This document shows positions 1-7,194 of a stretch of DNA of 64,000 nt, one piece after another. The notes below the pieces were generated by a model that saw only the letters and a program-made list of their open reading frames with translations, did not search any database and had not been told where the DNA came from. Location of the stretch: positions 1-64,000 of the forward strand of contig JAFXZM010000014.1 in the NCBI GenBank assembly GCA_017541275.1, given 5' to 3'. Source of the DNA: Oscillospiraceae bacterium (GTDB taxonomy: Bacteria; Bacillota; Clostridia; Oscillospirales; Ruminococcaceae). The first letter of the stretch is position 1; each line of letters begins with the position of its first letter. A program made the position numbers and the translations under genes.

Positions 1-492
1 ATTGCATGGGAAGACAGAGCTGTACCAAGTTTGCCCGCCAATGATCTCTGCCTGAACCGACTGAAAGAGAACGAAGCCGTCGAGCTCCGGCAAAGTGCCT
101 GCCGGAAACGCGGTCAGCAATCTGCGGAGCTGTTCAAAGCCGGGCTGCACCTGATCTTTCATATGACCGCCGACCGTTTTCAGCTTGATTCTCATGATCT
201 CCTCATTATGATATAAGGCGTATTCATGGATCGAATCCAGCAAAAATACGCAGAACGCGCCGTTATACCCTGCATCTTTATAGTTTTGGACTGCTTCGTG
301 CAGTCCTTTTTCTTTTGTACCCTTGCGGATGCGGTCCTCTGCTTTATCAGCCAGATCATTGATGACAGGCAGATTCGCCGCAAGCTGATTGATCTGCTGC
401 ACGGCTTGCGTGAAGGTGCATTCGGCTTCGGTATTGTCTGCGCGAAAATGAATAGTTGTCTTTGCCGGATCGAAGCGAAATTTCAGGTTCAT
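1..492 (-). CDS. hypothetical protein of the mobile element, C-terminus cut by window edge
   Basis: An uninterrupted minus-strand frame runs from an ATG at 492 to the left edge, 164 codons without a stop. The start is backed by a GGGGAGGA ribosome binding site 9 bases upstream and by a perfect promoter (see 523-551). The protein begins MNLKFRFDPA and has an acidic/basic mix, with no signal peptide or membrane segment. I do not recognise the family. It is transcribed away from the RepA-like gene, so it belongs to the left arm of the same element. The start and its being a real gene are well supported; the function is unknown. Confidence 0.75.
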   Translation of the reverse strand, partial: MNLKFRFDPAKTTIHFRADNTEAECTFTQAVQQINQLAANLPVINDLADKAEDRIRKGTKEKGLHEAVQNYKDAGYNGAFCVFLLDSIHEYALYHNEEIMRIKLKTVGGHMKDQVQPGFEQLRRLLTAFPAGTLPELDGFVLFQSVQAEIIGGQTWYSSVFPCN

Positions 493-522
493 AGTGGGTG
501 TTCCTCCCCGTTTTTTATTTCC

Positions 523-551
523 ATTATACGATTAAGTAGGGCGTTTGTCAA
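523..551 (-). promoter_or_regulatory. sigma-A promoter of the leftward element gene
   Basis: On the minus strand TTGACA (546-551) and TATAAT (523-528) are separated by exactly 17 bases. Both hexamers match the vegetative consensus. The start codon of the leftward gene lies about 30 bases downstream. Confidence 0.85.
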
Positions 552-623
552 GCCAAAATCCAATAATAAACTAGTTTTTATTTTGTGATACTAATTATTT
601 TATAGTTTAAGACGGAAACGTGT

Positions 624-652
624 TTGCATTTTGCAGCAAAATACGCTACACT
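624..652 (+). promoter_or_regulatory. probable promoter of the repA-mob rightward operon
   Basis: TTGCAT (624-629) and TACACT (647-652) are 17 bases apart. It faces right toward the RepA-like gene and leaves a leader of roughly 170 bases. A TTGACA at 682-687 has no convincing -10 partner. The stretch 493-832 otherwise holds this promoter, the divergent promoter and a very short frame at 736-813. Confidence 0.55.
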
Positions 653-735
653 GGATAATACGGCACAAAGCCGCCAGTAACTTGACAACTGAATAGCAGA
701 AAAAGCATGGTGAGAATCGAGAGGATGGTGATGCA

Positions 736-813
736 ATGATCAGAGACAGTCCGCACATATATGGGGTAACGAATTGTTACCGCATCGCTCCAGCACTGAT
801 TCGGGGCAGGTAA
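736..813 (+). CDS. possible 25-residue leader ORF upstream of repA
   Basis: ATG at 736 opens a 25-codon frame starting MIRDSPHIYG and ending at TAA 813, with a GAGAGG purine run 12 bases upstream. It ends 19 bases before the RepA-like start. It could be a translated leader or chance; nothing in its sequence points to a function. Confidence 0.25.
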   Translation: MIRDSPHIYGVTNCYRIAPALIRGR

Positions 814-832
814 AAAAGAAAGGAGGGATTCA

Positions 833-1966
833 ATGACAGACGAAAAGACAATGCAGCAGGAGTTCCCGCTGAAACTGATTCACATGGATGAGGTCGAAGC
901 GACCGACACAAAGTGGCTCTGGTATCCATACATCCCATACGGCAAGATCACGATCATCCAGGGTGATCCGGGCGAAGGCAAGACGACTTTGGTGCTGCAC
1001 TTGGCGGCAGCGCTGACACGCGGAAAGATGCTCGGTTCCGAAGAACATCAGGAGTCAGTGACAGTGATCTATCAGACAGCGGAGGACGGTCTGACAGATA
1101 CGATCAAGCCAAGACTGATCGCCGCAAATGCTGACTGCTCCCGCGTGCTCGTGATAGACGAAACGGAGCAATGTGTTTCGATGACAGACGGGAGACTGGA
1201 AGCCGCAATTCAGCAGACCAATGCTCGGCTTGTGATTCTTGATCCGATTCAGGCTTATCTCGGCGCGGCGGTGGATATGCACCGGGCGAATGAAGTCCGC
1301 CCGATCATGGCGCATCTCGGAAACATCGCGGAGAAATACGGTTGTGCCATCGTGCTGATCGGACATATGAACAAGTCATCGGGGCAGAAAGCGTCCTATC
1401 GCGGACTTGGCAGCATTGACTTTGCGGCGGCGGCCCGGAGCGTACTGATTGTTGCTCGGGACAAGGAGAATCCGCAGGTGCGCGTTATGATCCACGCCAA
1501 GAGCAGCCTCGCGCCGGAGGGAAAACCGGTTGCATTTGAACTCGACAAGGGCAACGGCTTCCGCTATATCGGAGAGTATGACGGTGATCCGAACGAATTG
1601 CTGTCTGGCTCCGGAGGAAAGAAGAAAGGCAAGCTCGCAGAACAGTTGTTGATGCATGAATTGAGAGAGGGCGCAAAATCGCAAAAGGAGATTCTTGCAC
1701 GCGCCGAGGAATGCGACATTTCTAAACGGACAATGGTTGCTGCGAAAAAAGCACTCGGCGTTCAGTCAGAGAAGAAATCGGATGGATGGTATTGGTCGCT
1801 GCCGGATGGTAACAATGCAAGGATGCAAGAATGCAAAGACAAGGAAATTTTGCATCCTTGCAATGTTGAACAGGAGGGGGAGATAAATGGGACAGAAGAT
1901 TCCGAAGAACGCGCTGCCGCTGTATCTGCCGCGGAACCATGTGAACAGCCTGCTTGCAACACTTGA
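833..1966 (+). CDS. RepA-like AAA-family ATPase of a mobile element
   Basis: The 377-residue protein carries a P-loop at residues 44-52 (GDPGEGKTT), a Walker B-like strand ending LVILDPIQAYL, and a GHMNKSSG segment typical of RecA-fold hexameric helicases of the RepA/AAA_25 group. These proteins act in replication of plasmids and integrative elements. The start has an AAGGAGGG site 6 bases upstream. After the ATPase core comes a predicted helix-turn-helix-like segment (about residues 265-320), then a tail whose DNA is made of repeated TGCAA-rich blocks. The last 80 bases overlap the next gene. Its job here is inferred to be replication initiation or helicase activity for the element when circular. 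Confidence 0.85.
   Translation: MTDEKTMQQEFPLKLIHMDEVEATDTKWLWYPYIPYGKITIIQGDPGEGKTTLVLHLAAALTRGKMLGSEEHQESVTVIYQTAEDGLTDTIKPRLIAANADCSRVLVIDETEQCVSMTDGRLEAAIQQTNARLVILDPIQAYLGAAVDMHRANEVRPIMAHLGNIAEKYGCAIVLIGHMNKSSGQKASYRGLGSIDFAAAARSVLIVARDKENPQVRVMIHAKSSLAPEGKPVAFELDKGNGFRYIGEYDGDPNELLSGSGGKKKGKLAEQLLMHELREGAKSQKEILARAEECDISKRTMVAAKKALGVQSEKKSDGWYWSLPDGNNARMQECKDKEILHPCNVEQEGEINGTEDSEERAAAVSAAEPCEQPACNT
1813..1865 (+). repeat. iteron-like TGCAAGGATGCAA inverted repeat inside repA tail
   Basis: A 16-base arm at 1813-1828 is mirrored at 1850-1865 with a single mismatch across a 21-base loop. The loop holds further copies of the TGCAA word. The repeats lie in the coding sequence of the RepA-like tail, and the next gene starts 22 bases downstream. 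They could be a binding site for the ATPase or another replication protein, or an RNA hairpin tuning downstream translation. Confidence 0.55.
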
Positions 1967-2201
1967 TCTCATCATTCACGCGGATGAGAAAAACGAAATG
2001 GCAATCTCGGCGCAGAAACTCAAGGACAAGATTCTGCGGTATGGTAAGGCGTTCCAATCGAACGGCGAAGATTGTGTGTCGATTCTCCTTTTTCAGAACG
2101 AAATTCTCCCGCTGCTGAAAATCCTGCTGTTGATCGTGTCAGTCAAGGTGGATGCAGTCAGGGATTATTATCCGATCATCGAACACAAACAGAAAGGATG
2201 A
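1887..2201 (+). CDS. small element protein overlapping repA
   Basis: The 104-residue product begins MGQKIPKNALPL and is mostly helical, with a hydrophobic stretch ILPLLKILLLIVSV near residue 75. It starts 80 bases before the RepA-like stop in another frame, behind a strong AGGAGGGGGAG site, and its TGA overlaps the ATG at 2198. The strong ribosome binding site and tight coupling argue that it is expressed. I do not recognise the family; similar small helical proteins often sit between rep and mob genes. It may help replication or mobilization. Confidence 0.6.
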   Translation: MGQKIPKNALPLYLPRNHVNSLLATLDLIIHADEKNEMAISAQKLKDKILRYGKAFQSNGEDCVSILLFQNEILPLLKILLLIVSVKVDAVRDYYPIIEHKQKG

Positions 2202-2206
2202 GTGCA

Positions 2207-2620
2207 ATGCCGAAGGGAATCAAGAAGCGAACTGCCGCAACGGTGCGTGCAGAAATGGAAAAGCAGGCAGCTGCGATCAATGATACGCGCGCTGCAATCA
2301 AAAAGGCGAAAGAGGATTATGAGAACAAGGCAAGACAGATGCGCGATGATCTGAAAGCGAAGGAGAAGCGACTCGGCGAACTGCAAAAAGAGTTCAAGCA
2401 GCTGATGCAGGACGAGCAGAGAGAAGCCCTTTCCGCGATGATGTTCAACGGCGATCTGACGCCGAGCGATATCAATGCAACACTCAATGCGCTGGGCACT
2501 TTGTTCTCCGGTCAGGGGGATAAAACGGCGGCAATTCAGAGATTGCAGGCAATCGCCGACGAGCAGGACAACTCCGCGATCTCGAACCTGGTCAGCGAGA
2601 TCGGCAATGAGAACAGGTGA
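2207..2620 (+). CDS. coiled-coil accessory protein of the element
   Basis: The start is placed at ATG 2207 (MPKGIKKRTAATV), with AAAGGA about 8 bases upstream; an in-frame ATG at 2198 is also possible. The 137-residue product has a basic N-terminus and a long heptad-rich coiled coil (about residues 15-70), then a Gln/Asn-rich C-terminal part. It lies directly before the oriT-like region and the relaxase. In other mobilizable elements small basic coiled-coil proteins in this place are relaxosome accessory factors that bind oriT, and that role is inferred here. Confidence 0.65.
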   Translation: MPKGIKKRTAATVRAEMEKQAAAINDTRAAIKKAKEDYENKARQMRDDLKAKEKRLGELQKEFKQLMQDEQREALSAMMFNGDLTPSDINATLNALGTLFSGQGDKTAAIQRLQAIADEQDNSAISNLVSEIGNENR

Positions 2621-2660
2621 GCGCGGGGGCCTGGGGCATCACCAGCTGCGGAGCAGAAAA

Positions 2661-2760
2661 ACGCCCTCTGGATTTTGAATCCAGCCCGATTCAGTAGTGG
2701 ATGCGCAAGTGTCCGCTACTGACATTGGGTGAACATAGGTGCTAAAGTACCGAAACGGTA
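2661..2760 (+). other. candidate origin of transfer (oriT)
   Basis: The gap between the accessory gene and the relaxase holds three inverted repeats in a row: a perfect 7-bp hairpin (2668-2674/2678-2684), a 10-bp stem with one mismatch (2692-2701/2712-2721), and TACCG-AAA-CGGTA (2748-2760). The last is preceded by CTAAAGTA (2742-2749), similar to the TAAAGTA word in MobV-type oriT sites such as pMV158. Position directly upstream of a MobV relaxase supports oriT. The nick site cannot be assigned from sequence alone. Confidence 0.55.
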
Positions 2761-2785
2761 GGTCAGGTGAAGAAGAGAGGGGAAA

Positions 2786-4531
2786 ATGACAGTGGAGAGG
2801 TTTAGTATCAGCTTTACGCTCGGAAAAGCAAGTGCCGCGCACGGTGCAAATGTCAATCACAACAACCGGAAGTTCCTTGCGGACAACATCAATCCGGCGG
2901 AGACTTCAAAAAACATCAGCTATAAGATGCAAACGGTCGAAAGCGCCTATGAGGAACTGTTCGGAGAAGCAGTCAGAGAGTATAACGAGAAGCAAAAACG
3001 CCCTTGCCGCCGGATTACAGACTACTATTCGCACATCGCAAACGGGCATCGGGAGGAGCCATTCTATGAAGCGGTCGTGCAATTCGGAGATTGCAGGACG
3101 GTGCAGCCGGGGACACAGCGGTGGTATGCGGCGCAGACGATGCTCAATGATTACATGATAGCTTTTGAAAAGCGGAATCCCAATCTTTTCGTTTTCAATG
3201 CTGTCATGCATCTGGATGAAGCCTCGCCGCATTTGCACATCGACTTCATTCCGTTCTATACGAAAGAACGGCAGCGCGGACTGAAAAAGGGTGTGTCGAT
3301 GCGGGCGGCTTTGATTGAGCAGGGCTTTGTTCCGGAGCATAACGGCAAGAATCAGCTGACCTTGTGGGAGGAATCGGAGCGCAAAGAAATGGAGTACCTT
3401 CTGCACCGGCGCGGATTCCTGCGCGAGGACAAGCACGCCGACTATGCGCACATGAGTGTCGGAGAATATAAAGCATTGCAGGATTCCTGCCGCATGGAAA
3501 CGTTGCTCCGGCAGACACAGAAGGTTTCCAAAGAAGAAGCAACCCGCACTGAGGTCTACCGTCTGAAAGAAGAGTTGCAAGCGTCGCAGCAAACCTTCCG
3601 CCAACTGGAAGCGGAGAAAGAGTCTCCGTATGTGAAATTCTTTTATGCGACGGACGACAAGCAGGCATATGTGATGCAGCAACTGGAGCAAATGGGCATC
3701 CCGTTTCGCGAGACGGAGAACGGTTTTGAGGCGCAGGAGTGCCATATCAAAACGATTCGCAGTATTGAGAAGAATTATCACGGACAGCCAGTTTCATTCC
3801 GCGAACAGCTGAAGGAAGACATTGACCGCTGTATGCTCGGTGCAAAGGATTTCAGGGACTTCCTGCAAAAACTGGCGAATAAAGGATACAGTATCAAGAC
3901 TGGCAAATACATTGCTGCAAAACCGTGGAATGCCGAGCGGTATATCCGGTTCAAGTCGCTTGGAGAGTTTTACAGTGAACAGGCGCTCCGGAACCGGCTG
4001 CTGTCATTGAAGGAATACGAAAAGCAGCTTGCAGAGAAGATCAAGGAAGCCGAAGCCAAGAAAGCGCCGAATGTTATGGTGCTGCTGACGGAGCGGCAAT
4101 ATATGGAGTGCTCCATCGAGTACCGGCTGCAGATTCGCAAGCGCAGACCGGATAAACCGCTCACATGGATGAACGATGCAGAGCTTGACAAGCTGACCGC
4201 GCTGAATGCTGCAATCAACAGCGGTGAAACGGTCGATACAATCCGACGCCGATTCCATGAGTTGACCGAGCAGGAGAAAGCGGCAGAGCGTGAAGTCGAA
4301 AATCTGGGGTACATGAGTGAGAATTACACTGAAAGAATTGCAACAGCCCGCAAACATCTGGAAGAAGTCCGGGCAGAACTGAAAGAAGCTGCCGAGAGAC
4401 TTGAAATGGTGGAGAAGATCATGAACGGCACCTATGTGCTGGATATGCTGAACAATGTGTTTGACCGCAAGCGTTCGGAGATCATTCCGAACGGATACTA
4501 CAACGCAAATACGGGGGTGAGAAGAAGATGA
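2786..4531 (+). CDS. MobV/Pre-family relaxase (plasmid mobilization protein)
   Basis: The 581-residue protein matches the Mob_Pre layout. An N-terminal segment contains H25-N-N-R28, corresponding to the catalytic His region of MobM-type enzymes. The histidine triad motif HLDEASPHLH follows, with H142, E145, H149 and H151 binding the metal. After about residue 200 it is a long coiled-coil tail. Relaxases of this family nick oriT and pilot the strand during conjugation driven by a helper element. The start has a GAGGGG site, and an oriT-like region lies immediately upstream. No coupling protein or type IV secretion genes are visible, so this looks mobilizable rather than self-transmissible. Confidence 0.88.
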   Translation: MTVERFSISFTLGKASAAHGANVNHNNRKFLADNINPAETSKNISYKMQTVESAYEELFGEAVREYNEKQKRPCRRITDYYSHIANGHREEPFYEAVVQFGDCRTVQPGTQRWYAAQTMLNDYMIAFEKRNPNLFVFNAVMHLDEASPHLHIDFIPFYTKERQRGLKKGVSMRAALIEQGFVPEHNGKNQLTLWEESERKEMEYLLHRRGFLREDKHADYAHMSVGEYKALQDSCRMETLLRQTQKVSKEEATRTEVYRLKEELQASQQTFRQLEAEKESPYVKFFYATDDKQAYVMQQLEQMGIPFRETENGFEAQECHIKTIRSIEKNYHGQPVSFREQLKEDIDRCMLGAKDFRDFLQKLANKGYSIKTGKYIAAKPWNAERYIRFKSLGEFYSEQALRNRLLSLKEYEKQLAEKIKEAEAKKAPNVMVLLTERQYMECSIEYRLQIRKRRPDKPLTWMNDAELDKLTALNAAINSGETVDTIRRRFHELTEQEKAAEREVENLGYMSENYTERIATARKHLEEVRAELKEAAERLEMVEKIMNGTYVLDMLNNVFDRKRSEIIPNGYYNANTGVRRR

Positions 4532-4600
4532 ATCCGCACGAATTTTGCATAACAGACCGACCTGAAACCGATAATAGACTGAGAAAGGGGCTGGCAGAAT

Positions 4601-4810
4601 TTGCTGATTTACAACAGAGAACCGCAGGGATTCATCGAAGTGTGGATGACGAACGAGGAGCAGGAGACAATCGACCGCAAAGAGCTGACCGCGCAGATCC
4701 TGGAAGATGCCGGTCATCCGAAGAAGTGCAAGGTCGTCTATTTCCTTTCGGGCAGTGCCAATCTGACCGAGTGCATGAGCAGTCTGCTGCGTAAAAATGT
4801 GAGGGCATGA
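4601..4810 (+). CDS. small conserved-looking element protein (TTG start)
   Basis: This 69-residue frame uses a TTG start at 4601 behind AAGGGG about 11 bases upstream. The sequence (LIYNREPQGFIEVWMTNEEQ onward, with CKVVYFLSGSANL later) looks like a small beta-alpha domain found beside relaxases and recombinases of Firmicutes elements, from memory and without a search. It lies between the relaxase and the recombinase promoter. The function is unknown. Confidence 0.55.
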   Translation: MLIYNREPQGFIEVWMTNEEQETIDRKELTAQILEDAGHPKKCKVVYFLSGSANLTECMSSLLRKNVRA

Positions 4811-4829
4811 GATTTGTATACTTTGCCGA

Positions 4830-4896
4830 TTGTATTTTGACACTGCTTATGTTACAATGATGTTAGCATATATCAGAATACCAAAATAACATTGTA
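4830..4896 (+). promoter_or_regulatory. recombinase promoter with flanking inverted repeat
   Basis: TTGTAT (4830-4835) and TACAAT (4853-4858) are 17 bases apart. TACAATG (4853-4859), overlapping the -10, is mirrored by CATTGTA at 4890-4896, with TGTTA/TAACA words inside the arms. An inverted repeat that includes the -10 of an integrase promoter is a plausible repressor operator. The recombinase SD (AAAGGAG) follows at once. Confidence 0.5.
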
Positions 4897-4911
4897 TGAA
4901 AGGAGACCAAC

Positions 4912-7101
4912 ATGGGCGACCAACTGCACATCGCCGGTTACTGCCGCATTTCCGTCGATGACGAGCTTGACCGTGACAATACCTCAATCGAGAACCAGAA
5001 AGCGATCATCGCGGACTATGTGAGCAAGAAGTTTCCGGCGGCAGACCTCGATTTCTACGAGGACCGCGACCGCTCCGGCTATACCTTTGAGCAGCGCGAG
5101 GGCTATCAGGTATTGCGGCGGAAGATGATGCGGCACGAGTACGATATCCTCATCATCAAGGATTTCTCGCGCTTTTCGCGCCGCAACAGCAAAGGTCTGG
5201 TTGAGCTGGAAGACCTGCGCGATGCCGGAATGCGTATCATCTCGATCGGGGACAGCATCGACTATCCGACCTTTGATGATTGGACAGCGATCCAGTTCCG
5301 CTTCCTCATCAATGAGATGCCGGTCACGGATACCTCGAAGAAGGTACGCTCGGTTGTGAAGCGGCGGCAGGAGGAAGGACGCTGGATCTGCGCAGTTCCC
5401 TACGGTTACATCATGACGAACAGCAAGACGATGCAGTTTGAAGTGGATGAGCCCGCCGCAGAGGTTGTACGCGAAATCTTCCGGCTTTACAGCGAGGGCT
5501 GGGGCTATAAGCGCATTGCCAATCACCTCACCGATCAGCATATTCCGACACCGCGCATGGCAGAGAAAACCCGCCGTGAAGCGCAGGGCGAGGAATGCAA
5601 TCTGCGCGGCAAGCAGGAATGGAGTCTTGTGACAGTCAGCGAGATACTCCGAAATGACTTCTATATCGGCACGCTGCGGCAGGGCAAATACCGCCGCAAG
5701 AAGATCAACGGCTGCGACATGAAGCTGCAAGAGACCGATCATCTTGTATTCGAGGACAATCACACGCCGATCGTAGATTACAAGCTGTTTGCGGGCGTGC
5801 AGGAGCAGATCGCACAGCGCACGCGCTCCAATTACCGCGGCGTGAAGAAGTATGACAATGTGTATTCGGGCTATTTGTTCTGCGGCGACTGCGGCAGCCC
5901 GATGTTCTCCATGAGCCGTGCCGACCTTGCGCCTGCATACCGCTGCGGAACCTATCACAGACGCGGCAGCAAGGCGTGCAGCTCGCACCATACCCGCTGT
6001 GATATGCTCGACGGTCTGCTCAAACAGTTCATCCAGAAAGTGCGCGACAACTCCGAATCAATGCTTGAAAAGTTGCAGGAATCCATTGACCGCGAACGCA
6101 ATGAGACCTCATCGAGCAAGTCGGTTGTCGAGGTACTGAATCAGCAGATCGAGGACACCCGCGCCGAGATCAAGATGCTTGCACGGCAGCACGTTCGCGA
6201 CATTGCAAAGCATCCGGAGCGCGAGGATATGCTAGAAGAAATCTACACGGAGCAGATCGACGAGCTGACGCTCCGGATCGAGGGACTGCGCAATCAGATG
6301 CAGCTTGCTGCCGATAAGCACAATATGATCGTCAATGTCAACCGCACTGCGAAAACGGTCATGGAAGTGTTTGACACGATTCTCAGCAAGGACAGCCTGA
6401 CGAAAGCCGATGTCGATTTCATTATTGAGCGCATCACGGTCTATGAAGATCACATCGACATCAAACTCCGGCCTGATATTGATATGCTGCTGAAAACCGG
6501 CACGATGCCGGAGCGCAATTACGAAGAGACAGCCGCAAATTTTCTCGATGACACTGGGATTACAGAAGAATCGTCACAATTTGCCGTTGTTACGACAAGC
6601 ACCGGCAAAATTCTCAGTGTCAATGTTTTCAGTGACGGCGACCCTCTTGAAATATACACGAGCCCGGAGGGGGAAGTAATATTCCGGAAGTACTCTGTAC
6701 TGGGAGAAATGGGAGAGAACGCGGTACAGGTAGCAGAGATCATGCAGCGGCTGGCTGGCTGCGGGGTACTGGTATTCGACCGCGATCATGTTGTAGCGGC
6801 GGCGGGCGTACCGAAGCGGGAATATCACGAGCGGCGCGTATCGCAGATGCTGGAGGAGCTGATGGAGAGCCGGCACCAGTATTACGCAGCGGAGCCGGAG
6901 CGCGGGAAGCATCTGCGGCCGGTCGAGGGCATGGGGCGGAGTGCCTTTGCATGTCTGCCGATTCTGACGGCAGGGGACGTAACGGGAGCAGTGGCATTTC
7001 TGGACCCTGCGGAGCCGGCACAGGTGACGGTTCCGAGTGATCTTCAGCGTTCACTGATTTCCGCGGCGGCGCAGTTTCTGGGACGGCAGATGGAGTCGTG
7101 A
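4912..7101 (+). CDS. large serine recombinase fused in frame to SpoVT effector domain
   Basis: Residues 1-150 form a resolvase catalytic domain with nucleophile Ser14 in YCRIS and arginines in DRDRSGY and SRFSRR. A recombinase domain follows, then a zinc beta-ribbon (CGDCGSPMF...CGTYHRRGSKAC) and a coiled coil to about residue 500. From residue 576 (base 6637) the frame continues as GDPLEIYTSPEGEVIFRKYS and ends AAAQFLGRQMES, the C-terminal part of SpoVT (end of the AbrB hairpin plus GAF-like domain). The family normally ends near residue 550-570, so the last 154 residues are chromosomal. The simplest reading is that the element integrated into spoVT and the recombinase lost or never had its own stop. 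The enzyme is expected to catalyse integration and excision. Confidence 0.9.
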   Translation: MGDQLHIAGYCRISVDDELDRDNTSIENQKAIIADYVSKKFPAADLDFYEDRDRSGYTFEQREGYQVLRRKMMRHEYDILIIKDFSRFSRRNSKGLVELEDLRDAGMRIISIGDSIDYPTFDDWTAIQFRFLINEMPVTDTSKKVRSVVKRRQEEGRWICAVPYGYIMTNSKTMQFEVDEPAAEVVREIFRLYSEGWGYKRIANHLTDQHIPTPRMAEKTRREAQGEECNLRGKQEWSLVTVSEILRNDFYIGTLRQGKYRRKKINGCDMKLQETDHLVFEDNHTPIVDYKLFAGVQEQIAQRTRSNYRGVKKYDNVYSGYLFCGDCGSPMFSMSRADLAPAYRCGTYHRRGSKACSSHHTRCDMLDGLLKQFIQKVRDNSESMLEKLQESIDRERNETSSSKSVVEVLNQQIEDTRAEIKMLARQHVRDIAKHPEREDMLEEIYTEQIDELTLRIEGLRNQMQLAADKHNMIVNVNRTAKTVMEVFDTILSKDSLTKADVDFIIERITVYEDHIDIKLRPDIDMLLKTGTMPERNYEETAANFLDDTGITEESSQFAVVTTSTGKILSVNVFSDGDPLEIYTSPEGEVIFRKYSVLGEMGENAVQVAEIMQRLAGCGVLVFDRDHVVAAAGVPKREYHERRVSQMLEELMESRHQYYAAEPERGKHLRPVEGMGRSAFACLPILTAGDVTGAVAFLDPAEPAQVTVPSDLQRSLISAAAQFLGRQMES
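6637..7101 (+). pseudogene. spoVT: 3' part of spoVT, interrupted by the mobile element
   Basis: The 154 codons from 6637 match the C-terminal SpoVT region: GDPLEIYT from the second half of the AbrB-like DNA-binding hairpin, the linker GEVIFRKYS, then a GAF-like sensor domain ending FLGRQMES. SpoVT is a transcription regulator of about 180 residues; the first 25-30, needed for the swapped-hairpin DNA-binding domain, are missing here and should lie beyond the left end of the element. A bidirectional terminator follows at 7125-7162, as expected for the native gene end. Confidence 0.85.
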
Positions 7102-7124
7102 GGCAGCATTCAGAAGCCCGGCAA

Positions 7125-7162
7125 AAAGCGATGCACTCCGTTTTTGCGGAGCGCATCGCTTT
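7125..7162. terminator. bidirectional terminator between spoVT and the hgdB-like gene
   Basis: Arms 7125-7140 and 7147-7162 form a 16-bp stem with one mismatch and a 6-base loop. T-rich sequence follows on both strands, so it can end the rightward spoVT transcript and the leftward gene at 7195. Confidence 0.85.
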
Positions 7163-7194
7163 TGATTATTGAGATTCAAAGGCCGGGGCAATAC

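Noticed and set aside
4528..4794. An 88-codon frame after the relaxase
   Set aside because: Its latter two thirds overlap the better supported TTG-started gene at 4601-4810 in another frame and read as Arg/Asp-rich nonsense.
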